Assembly: GCA_048213135.1 (NCBI GenBank)
Contig: PS015452.1
Span: 2,336-44,870 of the forward strand
DNA: 42,535 nucleotides
DNA from: Reclinomonas americana ATCC 50394
Lineage: Eukaryota; Jakobida; Jakobea; Jakobida
Direction: 5' to 3'
The translations under genes and the position numbers were made by a program. Of this stretch, positions 12,001 through 20,976 are shown piece by piece. Under the pieces are notes generated by a model. It was given only the letters and a program-made list of their open reading frames with translations. It made no database searches and had not been told where the DNA came from. Numbering within the stretch: the stretch's first letter is position 1; the number at the start of each line of letters is the position of its first letter.

Positions 12001-15000
12001 GTCGTCGGCGGGACGTATGTGGCAGCCGATAGCACAACGTCAGTTGGTGCAACGTTGACTGGTCAACATTGAAGAACGAAGCAGTGAGTAAAGAAAGCGA
12101 GAACAACGAGATCCATGACGTCGCAGACCTTCGTTAATCGTGAATGTCTTCTCGAAGAACAGCGATCCACTGCCACTGTCAGTCGTCCGCACAATCACCA
12201 CCAAGCCAGTTCCATTCTGTCCGGCCGTGGTGATGCGCAGCTGTGTGCCAGAGATGTTGAACATCGCCGCATCGGCACCACCCACAATCGTGTACGTGTA
12301 CGTCTGAGCCGAGTTGGCATCGGTTGTCGTCAGACTGCCAATCACGAGATTGGCAGTGGTAGGCGGCGTGTACGTCGTCGCCGACAGNNNNNNNNNNNNN
12401 NNNNNNNTGTCAGTCGGTGCAACATTCACTGATCGATGGAAGAAGGCAAAGGAGTGAGAACATTAGATGGCATGGAGAACTTGCCATATAGGAGGACAGA
12501 CAAACCTTCGTTGATTGTAAATGTCTTGTCGACAAACAGTGATCCACTGCCGTTGTCAGTCGATCGCACAATTACCACCAAGCCAGTTCCATTCTGCCCG
12601 GCCGTGGTGATGCGCAGCTGTGTGCCAGAGATGTTGAACATGGCCGCATTGGCTCCGCCAACAATCGTGTACGTGTACGTCTGAGCCGAGTTGGCATCGG
12701 TCGTGGACAGGTTACCGATCACGAGATTGGTGGTGGTCGGTGGCGTGTACGTCGTCGCTGACAGCGCAATATCCGTCGGTGCAACATTCACTGATCGATG
12801 GAAGAAGGCAAAAGAGTGAGAACATCAGGTGGAATGAAGAACTCGCCATCTGGGAGCACAGACAGACCCTCGTTGATTGTGAATGTTTTGTCGAAGAACA
12901 GAGGTGATGCGCCGCTATCCGTCGATCGCACAATCACAACCAAGCCAGTTCCATTCTGACCGGCTGTCGTGATGCGCAATTGTGCGCCAGAGATGTTGAA
13001 CATTGCCGCATTCGCTCCGCCCACAATCGTGTACGTGAATGTCTGAGCCGAGTTGGCATCGGTTGTCGACAGATTGCCTACCACGAGATTGGCAGTGGTC
13101 GGTGGTGTGTACGTCGTCGCCGACAGTGCAATGTCCGTCGGGGAAACATTGGCTGCGAAAGTACGAGAGAAGATGAGGCCTCTTCGAACGTTGTGACGAT
13201 TAGTGAAGCCACCATGACCGTACCTTCGTCAATGACAAGCGTCTTGTCAAAGAACAGCGACCCGCTGCCATTGTCGGTGGTGCGCACAATAACCACCAGT
13301 CCGCTGCCAGTCTGTCCAGCCGCAGTAATGCGCAGCTGGTCGCCAGAGATGTTGAACAAGGCAGCATTCGCCCCGCCCACAATCGTGTACGTGTACGTCT
13401 GGCACGAGTTGGCATCGGTTGCCGAGAGCGATCCGACGACAATGTTGGCTGTTGACGGTGGTGCATACGTAATCGATGTCAGCGCAATATCCGTCGGCGC
13501 CACATTCACTGCACGATAGAAGAAGGTGACTGGGTGAGAACGGCAGGTAGTGTGTGAAGCAAACGGCGACTGACCTTCGTTGATGGTGAATGTCTTGTCG
13601 AAGAACAATGGTGATGCACCGTTGTCTGTCGATCGCACAATCACGACCAGGCCGGTTCCATTCTGCCCAGCTATCGTGATGCGCAGCTGGGCACCCGAGA
13701 CGTTGAACATGGCCGCATTCGCTCCACCCACAATCGTGTACGTGAACGTCTGCGCCGAGTTGGCATCGGTTGTGGACAGACTGCCAACAATAAGATTGGC
13801 GGTGGTCGGTGGTGTGTACGTCGCGGCTGACAGCGCAATATCCGTCGGCGCAATATTGACTGAACAAAAGAAAACGAGTGAATGAGAAATCACAGATGAG
13901 AACACGCAGCTCCAAGATAATACAAACCTTCGTTGATCGTAAATGTCTTGTCGAAGAACAGCGGTGATGCACCACTGTCCGTCACTCGCACAATCACCAC
14001 CAACCCCGTTCCATTCTGTCCGGCCGTCGTGATGCGCAGTTGCGAGCCAGAGATGTTGAACATGGCCGCATTAGCTCCACCGACAATCGTGTACGTGAAT
14101 GTCTGGGCCGAATTGGCATCAGTCGTCGACAGAGTGCCGATCACGAGATTGGCGGTGGTCGGCGGCGTGTACGTCGTCGCCGACAGTGCAATGTCGGTCG
14201 GTGCAACATTGACTGCACATCATCAAGAGCGGTGTAAGTTTTGTTGACGCAACAGAAACAACAAAGCGTGACACAAATTGCAGTACCTTCGTCAATGACA
14301 AGGGTCTTGTCAAAGAACAGCGATCCGCTGCCACTATCGGTGGTGCGGACGATAACCACCAGTCCATTGCCCGTCTGCCCGGCCGCAGTGATGCGCAGCT
14401 GGTCGCCAGAGATATTGAACAAGGCCGCATTGGCTCCGCCCACAATCGTGTACGTGTACGTTTGACACGAATTGGCATCGGTTGTCGACAGGTTACCAAT
14501 CACGAGATTGACAGTCGTCGGCAGCGTGTACGATGCAGCCGATATTGTGATGTCCGTGGGCGTGACATTGGCTGTAATGATAGTCAATGAGTGACCACGC
14601 CGATGAAGCTCTCACACTCATTCTCTCTATACACTACACGTACAGAGAGAGCAAGAATCGCGTCACACACCTTCGTTGATTGTGAATGTCTTGTCGAAGA
14701 ACAGCGATCCGCTGCCACTGTCAGTGGATCGGACAATCACCACCAGCCCCGTTCCATTCTGCCCGGCTGTCGTGATGCGCAGCTGCGTGCCAGAGATGTT
14801 GAACATGGCCGCATTCGCTCCGCCAACAATCGTGTACGTGTACGTCTGACACGAATTGCCATCCGTGGTTGACAGAGTGCCCACCACGACGTTGGCGGTG
14901 GTCGGCGGCGCATATGTCAACGACGACATTGCAATGTCCGTCGGCGCAAGGTTCACTGTACAGGAGGCCCGTGTGAGACATAGGATGAGTAAAGTCACCT

Positions 15001-17427
15001 GCACATTGCTTGTGGCAACACACCTTCGTTGATTGTGAATGTCTTGTCGAAGAACAGCGACCCACTACCGCTGTCCGTCGATCGCACAATCACTTGATAG
15101 CCATCGCCGAGGACACCCGCTGCTGTGATGCGCAGCTGAGCGCCTGAGATGTTGAACATGGCCGCATTCGCTCCGCCGACAATCGTGTACGTGAACGTCT
15201 GCGCCGAGTTGGCATCCGTCGTCGACAGGCTACCAATCACGAGGTTGGTGGTGGTCGGTGGTGTGTATGTCGTCGCCGTCAGTGCAATGTCCGTCGGCGC
15301 AACATTCACTGAACGATGGAACAAGGCGAATAAGTAATCAACGGCTGGGAGAATGGAGACTTTGCCAGACAAGAACATAAACCTTCGTTGATCGTGAATG
15401 TCTTGTCGAAGAACAGCGATCCTATGCCGCTGTCCGTCGATCGCACAATCACCACCAAGCCAGTTCCATTCTGACCGGCTGTCGTGATGCGCAGCTGAGC
15501 GCCCGAGATGTTGAACATGGCCGCATTCGCTCCGCCCACAATCGTGTAGGTGAATGTCTGTGCCGAGTTGCCGTCTGTTGTGGACAGAGTGCCCACCACG
15601 ACATTGGCAGTGGTCGGCGGCGTGTACGTCGTCGACGACAGTGCAATATTCGTCGGCGGAAGGTTAACTACACGTTCATCGAGAGCGACATATAAGCTAC
15701 CAAAGAAATGGACACGTAGACAAAGTCTAGCACCGCCGCACCTTCGTTAACGACAAGCGTCTTGTCAAAGAACAGTGATCCACTGCCACTGTCAGTCGAG
15801 CGTACAGTCACCACCAGTCCACTGCCGGTCTGCCCGGCCGCGGTGATGCGCAGCTGATCGCCCGAGATGTTGAACAAGGCAGCATTCGCACCCCCCACAA
15901 TCGTGTACGTGTACGTCTGGCACGAATTCACATCCGTTGTCGACAGCGAACCGATGACAACATTGGCTGTTGACGGTGGTGCATATGTTGTTATTGATAT
16001 CAAAATGTCCGTGGGTGCGACATTTGCTGCGATTACAGTTATAAGTTAATAAATTCATACATGAAGAAGGCCAACAAACACGCACCTTCGTTGATGGTAA
16101 ATGTCTTGTCGAAGAACAGAGGTAATGCACCATTATCTGTCGATCGAACAATCACCACCAAGCCGGTTCCATTCTGTCCGGCTGTCGTGATGCGCAGCTG
16201 GGCACCCGAGATGTTGAACATGGCCGCATTAGCTCCGCCAACAATCGTGTACGTGAACGACTGGCCCGAGTTGGCATCGGTTGTGGACAGACTGCCAATC
16301 ACAAGATTGGCTGTCGTCGGAGGCGTGTACGTTGTCGCCGTCAGTGCAACGTCCGTCGGCGCAACATTCACTGCGTATTACAGCAACAGTCAGTGAGACA
16401 CAGAATTACGAGACGCAACTGACTCCGTCAGCCGTACCCTCATCGATGGTAAATGTTTTGTCGAAGACCAGCGATCCACTGCCGTTGTCAGTAGATCGCA
16501 CAATCACCACCAAGCCAGTTCCATTCTGGCCGGCTGTCGTGATCCGCAGCTGCGCGCCAGAGATGTTGAACAAGGCAGCACTAGTGCCGCCCACAATCGT
16601 GTACGTGAACGACTGGCCCAAGTTGGCATCGGTCGTCGACAGCGCACCGACAACCATGTTGGCGGTGGTCGGTGGCGCGTACGTCGTCGCCGACAGTGCA
16701 ATGTCCGTTGGAGAAAAATTGACTGACGTGGCACGGGTCAGACAATGTAACACAGTCCAAGTAGCACACAACCACCTGCCATACCTTCGTCAATGACAAG
16801 CGTCTTGTCGAAGAACAGCGACCCGCTGCCGTTATCCGTCGATCGCACAGTCACCAGTAGTCCACTGCTTGTCTGCCCGGCCGCAGTGATGCGGAGTTGG
16901 TTGCCGAGAATGTTGAACAAAGCAGCATTCGCTCCGCCCACAATCGTGTACGTGTACGTCTGGCACGAGTTGACATCCGTGGTCGACAGCGAACCGACGA
17001 CGAGGTTGGCTGTCGATGGTGGCATGTATGAAGCGATCGAAATCGTGATGTCAGTGGGTGCAACATTGGCTGCACACACAAAGAGGAGAGTTGGAGTGAG
17101 GAGGAGACACGCAGGCGCAATGAAAGTAGGTGTCGGGCAGACCTTCGTCGATCGTGAATGTCTTGTCGAAGAACAGCGACATGTTGCTGTCAAGCGTCGA
17201 ACGTACAATCACCACCAGGCCGGTTCCATTCTGACCGGCTGTGGTGATGCGCAGCTGAGCGCCAGAGATGTTGAACATGGACGCATTCGCTCCCCCCACA
17301 ATCGTGTACGAGAACGATTGACCACCGACGGCACTCGATGACGACAGGGTGCCTATCACGAGATTGGCGGTAGTCGGTGGTGTGTACGTCGTCGCCGATA
17401 GTGCAACATCCGTCGGCGCTGGACTCG
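6014..17427 (-). CDS. Giant cadherin-like repeat protein, 29 domains visible, partial
   Basis: Twenty-nine copies of a 95-residue domain lie on the minus strand. Each opens with NVAPTDIxLS and continues through LSTTDAN, TYTIVGGANAA, FNISGxQLRIT and VRSTDSG to FDKTFTINE. The order A/PTDI-LS, G-LSTTD, F-I-G-QL and V-R-TD-G matches the strand pattern of bacterial-type cadherin repeats, so an extracellular adhesion role is inferred. The LDRE/LDYE-type calcium segment of classical cadherins is absent. Each domain is one exon, always 285 nt, between phase-1 introns of about 56-100 bp. The first exon (17427-17143) begins ASPAPTDVALS. Its upstream acceptor is ATTGCGATGCAG, but the exon carrying a signal peptide was not found. 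No membrane segment or cytoplasmic tail is visible because the 3' end falls in the 5295-6013 gap. Three N gaps and an inverted contig interrupt the array. Confidence 0.88.
8145..8697. other. Assembly gap (553 N), probably zero length
   Basis: The exon pieces on either side (8698-8882, 185 nt; 8045-8144, 100 nt) add up to exactly 285 nt and join in frame at RIT|TAGQNGTG. The gap size is therefore probably a scaffolding estimate with nothing missing. Confidence 0.8.
10518..11013. other. Assembly gap (496 N) left of an inverted contig
   Basis: Separates 10351-10517 (minus-strand exon piece, 167 nt) from the block 11014-11371, which is in the opposite orientation. Confidence 0.95.
11014..11371 (+). 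other. Inverted 358-bp contig carrying two half exons of the cadherin-like gene
   Basis: This block reads as cadherin-like repeat on the plus strand, opposite to everything around it. It holds the last 167 nt of one domain exon (to 11180, donor GTACGAGC), an intron (11181-11253, acceptor GACGCACAG) and the first 118 nt of another (11254-11371). It is bounded by N gaps on both sides. When flipped, its ends complete the exon pieces at 11568-11685 (118 nt) and 10351-10517 (167 nt) to exactly 285 nt each, in frame. A scaffold orientation error is far more likely than a real inversion. Confidence 0.88.
11372..11567. other. Assembly gap (196 N) right of the inverted contig
   Basis: After flipping the neighbouring block, 11568-11685 joins 11014-11180 with no missing bases, so the true gap length is probably zero. 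Confidence 0.9.
12388..12407. other. Assembly gap (20 N) inside domain exon 15
   Basis: The exon measures 300 nt with the 20 N; all complete neighbours are 285. About five bases are expected here, equivalent to the tgcaa found at this place in sister repeats. Confidence 0.85.
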
Positions 17428-17484
17428 CTGCATCGCAATTGATGATAATGAGTGAGGAATGGCATTCACCCCAATCGCGTGTGC

Positions 17485-17487
<3 letters not shown>

Positions 17488-17517
<30 letters not shown>

Positions 17518-17635
17518 AGAGTTGGAGGAGGAGGCGGATGAGGAGAAGGAGGAGCGGATGAGGAACGGGAGGAGGACGAGGACGTGGAAGAAGGAGGGAA
17601 GAAGGGAGGAAGAAGACGAGGGTTGAGGAAAAATC
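17488..17635. repeat. GA microsatellite and GGA-rich polypurine tract
   Basis: A GA run at about 17488-17521 is followed by GGAGGA/GAAGAA-rich DNA to about 17635. It lies just 5' of the cadherin-like array, on its sense strand a long CT-rich tract, so it may be part of a promoter or 5' intron. No coding exon was identified in 17428-17776. Confidence 0.75.
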
Positions 17636-17776
17636 AAGTCTGCTCCCTCTCTCCCTCTCTCACTTCCGCGCGCGCAAGTTGCGTGTCACCTCTCTCGCTA
17701 GTTCACGCACGCCAGCACTCTGACTCTTTGAAGGGCAGACAAACACACATCGTAGAGAGAGAAAAAGGCGGGAAAA

Positions 17777-17935
17777 ATGTTTGGTAACGGAGAAAACCGA
17801 CTTCGCAGCGGATTAGTGCTCGGAAGCTCTCTTGCCCTCCTTGTGTGTATGACATGGCTCTGTGTGTGTGTGCAGTGTGCCGCAAAGTGTGCGCAACACG
17901 CATGCCTCGTGCATTTTTGTCGAGACACGCATTGA
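17777..17935 (+). CDS. Short ORF with a signal-anchor-like segment
   Basis: A 52-codon frame starts MFGNGENRLRSGLVLG and continues into a hydrophobic, Cys-rich stretch (LALLVCMTWLCVCVQC) before TGA. It resembles a signal peptide or membrane anchor and could be a first exon of the small plus-strand gene downstream, but no in-frame splice to it was found. It overlaps TG-rich DNA, so chance is possible. Confidence 0.25.
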   Translation: MFGNGENRLRSGLVLGSSLALLVCMTWLCVCVQCAAKCAQHACLVHFCRDTH

Positions 17936-18171
17936 TGAGAGATTGCGCGGCAACAATGTGGGGAAAGATGAGTACATATGCACACACGTGCACACACACG
18001 CACAGACTCTATACTGTCTGCTCTCACTGCATGTGTGTGTGATTGCGCGCGTGCGTGTGTGTGTGCGTGAGAGGGGAGAGAGAGGGGGGTTTGTGCGTGT
18101 GCGACATGCGCAACGCGGAGAGGAAACTCCAAACAGAGATTCGCGTGTGTAGCACGGCGGCGAACAGCGCG

Positions 18172-18174
<3 letters not shown>

Positions 18175-18219
<45 letters not shown>
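18175..18219. repeat. (GT)n microsatellite
   Basis: About 22 uninterrupted GT copies between the short ORF and the small two-exon gene. Confidence 0.95.
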
Positions 18220-18221
<2 letters not shown>

Positions 18222-18285
18222 AGAGAGAGCGACGGAGAGAGCGATATCACGTCACATAGAAGTCCTCTTCACCGACTGTTCTACG

Positions 18286-18580
18286 ATGCAAATGTGCGCA
18301 GGAGGCGGGAAAAGCAAAAGAGAAACGCAACCGGCGGAGGCAATAGAGGCCATCAACAACAGCAGCAGCAGCCACGGCACGACTGACGTGTGCCACGGAG
18401 GGCGAACTCTTCTCGTGCCCATTGGGTGAGTGCCGGCTCGTTGTGTCCGCTGGATTGGTCGTTTCCAATCCGATAAATCGCATGCACGACAGCGAAAATT
18501 GTGGCACGGTCGCATTGCGCGTGGTAAACATCAAACAACAACAACTGCATTCACCAACAATCAGGCACCAGCTGTCTTGA
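18286..18580 (+). CDS. Small two-exon protein of unknown function
   Basis: Exon 1 runs 18286-18425 (ATG start, donor GG|GTGAGTGCC) and exon 2 runs 18493-18580 (acceptor gcacgacag, TGA stop). They join in frame across a 67-bp intron to give 75 residues. The junction reads RTLLVPIGG|ENCGTVALRV, a plausible beta-rich segment, followed by NIKQQQLHS and a short tail. The first 30 residues are Lys/Glu/Ser-rich. An alternative start within an upstream exon is possible, because an acceptor-like gtgcgcag lies at 18302. No family is recognised. It converges with the minus-strand mitochondrial gene ending at 18859. Confidence 0.45.
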
Positions 18581-18858
18581 TGACAAAGTTCAACCGTATT
18601 GGACACTCGTCTGAATGAGGGGCCAGCTTTGTCACTTGATTGCGTGCGGGAGTTGGGAAACTGATGTGCGTGCAGTGTGATATTGTACGTTCGCTCACAG
18701 AGATCCGATGGCATGTGCACACAGCGTGAGGCGGACGCCGTTTACAGTGCGTTAGTCACGCTGCAAACACCTCGGCAAATCATGTGCCACCCAGTCGCGT
18801 GAAGCAGAGTATATTTTTCCACACGCCATCCTCAATCGGAACCCATCGTGCCATCGCC

Positions 18859-20489
18859 TCACACGCCAATGGCCTCCTCTAGCACAGTGAAGCTGGCAGC
18901 CGATCCACGCATGACCCACGCACTGGCATAGATGATGAGCAGCGACGGAACAAATGTGTAGCGAAGCAACTCGTACGCCGTTGCAAAGAGCACCAGGCGC
19001 GACACTAGAGTCAAGCGATCGACCGTCTGCTCGCAGTGAATGAATGAATACACATGTCATGGATGCGCGCGAATGCGACCGCGAGTCACAGGCACGTACC
19101 AACATGCTGTCGTGCGACATGCCGAGTCGTGCCGCCACACGCGCGAACCGGGAGTCGTCCGATGCCAAGCTCACTGCGTGGTACGCCACCAGCGAGAGCA
19201 GACCCAGCCAGCGGCCGCGGGCCAGCACACGACGTGCTTGCTGTGTGAATAGCTGTCGCTGTACCGGTGACGCCTCTGAAAGGTGCCGCCGAGCGTGCAG
19301 TGCCAGGCTCACTCGGTTTCGCAACGCCACCCACGGAATGGCCACGATGCCCGAGCCAATGCCAAACGCGATGCCAAGAAACATGGGTGAATGTTGCGTG
19401 AAGAGGATGTCGTCGCTGCTGAGATGGGGCTGCGGTAACGGCTTCGGCTTCTGCGCCAGCAAACCCCCCACACCGGCTCAGTCAGTCGCACAGAGCGTGA
19501 AGTGGAGAACAACTCTTCGTGCCGCAACTGCGGTGGGTACTGGCAGCTTATCCAAGTATGGAGCACACAAGGCTGCACGGATTGCAATCAGCAATGCACG
19601 AAGACTCGGAAAACGTCGCAATATCTGCCAGCAAACACGTACGAAATCTGCGTAAGCCAGCCACAAGGGTGGCGTAGAATTCGGCATCGTACTTCGCTGC
19701 GGCGGCGGGGAGCTCGTGGCGACAGAGCAGTAGCGCAAACTTCTCGCTCACGCGGTTGCCGTCGTCTGCACCGGGTCTTGTCATTGCGTGCGATGCAAAC
19801 GATCAATGCAGCAGGGCGCAGCTCACCATTCAGAGGCGCCAGGATGGTCCGCATCAGCGTCTCCAGCAGCGTGTCGCGACGAACTGGCCACGTCTCGTGC
19901 AGCGATGCCGTGTGCACCTCGCTGGCCTCGTACGGCACCTGCGTCCATGCAACCTCCTCACGTACACTGAGCGGCACGGCGGGGGGCGTCGCAGGCGGCG
20001 CCGCAAGGCGCGCGTACACAGCCACCAAGGAGCCCACTAATCGATCGCCCAGCTCGCTGACCACAAGTGGTCCCGCGAAAGCCGCCGCTGCAAAGGCAAC
20101 GCAGTGAGTCGCGCGCTGCAGGCAGAGCGAGCGGCAGCCGGCAAACCTCGTGTCTCTCGCGTGCTGCTGAGATACACGCGTGATTTCGTGCGACGGGTCG
20201 TGCCGTCGTCTTCTGTGGTGTCTTGCTTGAGCAGCACGTAGGGGCCGCACAACGTGAGAGCTCTCTCGACCCAGTGCAAGGCGCGAATGAGCGGTCGCTC
20301 GTCCACAGTGGGTGCCGGTGGCACTTCCGTAGCCGCCGCCTCGATCGCCTCCAGGTGTTGCTGTGAAACAGACCGCGCGTCGGGATCGGTGGGCCAGAAG
20401 AAGTACCCGAAAGTCGCCAGACCACCGAACAAGTACGGGCGGAGGGGGCCTGCGAGCAAAGGAGCGTGTGCGGTCGTGTGAGCGTGTAC

Positions 20490-20521
<32 letters not shown>

Positions 20522-20745
20522 CTCGTCTCCGCCTCCTTCTCACTCTCGCACGCACGTTGTCTTACAGCCTGTGCACTGACAGTGGGCAGAGTCGCTCCAG
20601 CTGCGCTGGCGCCTTCCGCAGATGACGTTGGCGGAGGCTTTGGCGGAGGCGCACCAGTCGAGAGGAATCGTCGGAGGGCATTACCTCCACTTCCGGTGCC
20701 GAGAAACACACGGCGAAGTGCAGAGAAGGCGCCGAGGAGCATCAA
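18859..20745 (-). CDS. Mitochondrial multi-pass membrane protein, family unknown
   Basis: Seven exons: 20745-20556, 20449-20147, 20087-19827, 19765-19643, 19572-19514, 19450-19100, 19026-18859, closing in frame to 484 residues. The N terminus (MMLLGAFSALRRVFLGTGSG, then LRRFLSTG) is an Arg-rich presequence with a likely cleavage site, so mitochondrial import is inferred. Hydrophobic segments follow: YLFGGLATFGYFFW near residue 70, then MFLGIAFGIGSGIVAIPWVA, LGLLSLVAYHAVSLA and a final pair around LVLFATAYELL and FVPSLLIIYASAWV. The middle is soluble (SELGDRLVGSLVAVYARL; SEKFALLLCRHELP). Exon 5 borders are the least certain (donor AGA|GTTGTT). I do not recognise the family; an inner-membrane location is a guess. 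Confidence 0.7.
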
Positions 20746-20746
20746 A
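20513..20746. repeat. Intronic GA run and first exon of the mitochondrial gene
   Basis: The first intron (20555-20450) contains a GAGAGA tract ending near 20520 on the plus strand, a CT tract on the sense strand. The 231 bp between 20746 and 20976 hold GGT/GTG repeats (about 20850-20872) and presumably the promoter of this gene together with the 3' UTR of CARNMT1. Confidence 0.5.
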
Positions 20747-20976
20747 GACGCGCGTGTTCGACGGATGATGATGGTGGTGTGGGACGTGCGGTCGCGACGG
20801 ACGTCATGTTTATTGAGGCCTTCTCAGCTGTGCTCGTGTGTGTGCTGTTGGTGGTGGTGGTGGTGGTGGTGTTGATGGTGATGACGATGTTCCACACCTG
20901 CGCCTGGCTGATGCGAAGGTCGATCCCATTGTGACGATTCACCGTGCTCCGGCTGTGTTTGTGTAGTTGGTTTTGG

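Larger units (their letters stand above)
6014..17427 (-). repeat. Array of 285-nt domain exons (coordinates)
   Basis: Exons 5' to 3' (high-low): 1 17427-17143; 2 17069-16785; 3 16722-16438; 4 16370-16086; 5 16026-15742; 6 15667-15383; 7 15308-15024; 8 14955-14671; 9 14571-14287; 10 14212-13928; 11 13859-13575; 12 13508-13224; 13 13152-12868; 14 12790-12506; 15 12428-12129 (contains 20 N); 16 12058-11774; 17 11685-11568 plus flipped 11014-11180; 18 flipped 11254-11371 plus 10517-10351; 19 10286-10002; 20 9939-9655; 21 9588-9304; 22 9238-8954; 23 8882-8698 plus 8144-8045; 24 7942-7658; 25 7584-7300; 26 7243-6959; 27 6890-6606; 28 6537-6253; 29 6179-6014 (partial). Repeats 2, 5, 9, 12, 17, 24 and 28 form a subtype with GDQLRITAAGQT (GNQ in repeat 2) and the ending TL(V/I)(I/V)(D/N)E. 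Confidence 0.9.

Noticed and set aside
6014-17427. Long open frames on the plus strand through the cadherin-like exons (for example reading VLSKNSDPLPLSVDRTITT)
   Set aside because: They repeat exactly with the minus-strand exons, lack splice logic of their own, and arise because the sense codons leave the antisense frame free of stops. They are shadows.
6014-17427. Regular repeat-spacer pattern resembling a CRISPR array
   Set aside because: The repeats are 285-nt coding exons and the spacers are introns with GT-AG ends; unit sizes and content do not fit CRISPR.
19515-19700. Continuous frame reading WLAYADFVRVCWQILRR in the mitochondrial gene, which would remove one intron
   Set aside because: It ends in a stop before the next exon and does not join the upstream exon in phase. 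The 70-bp intron with donor GTACGT and acceptor ccgtgcag keeps all seven exons in frame.
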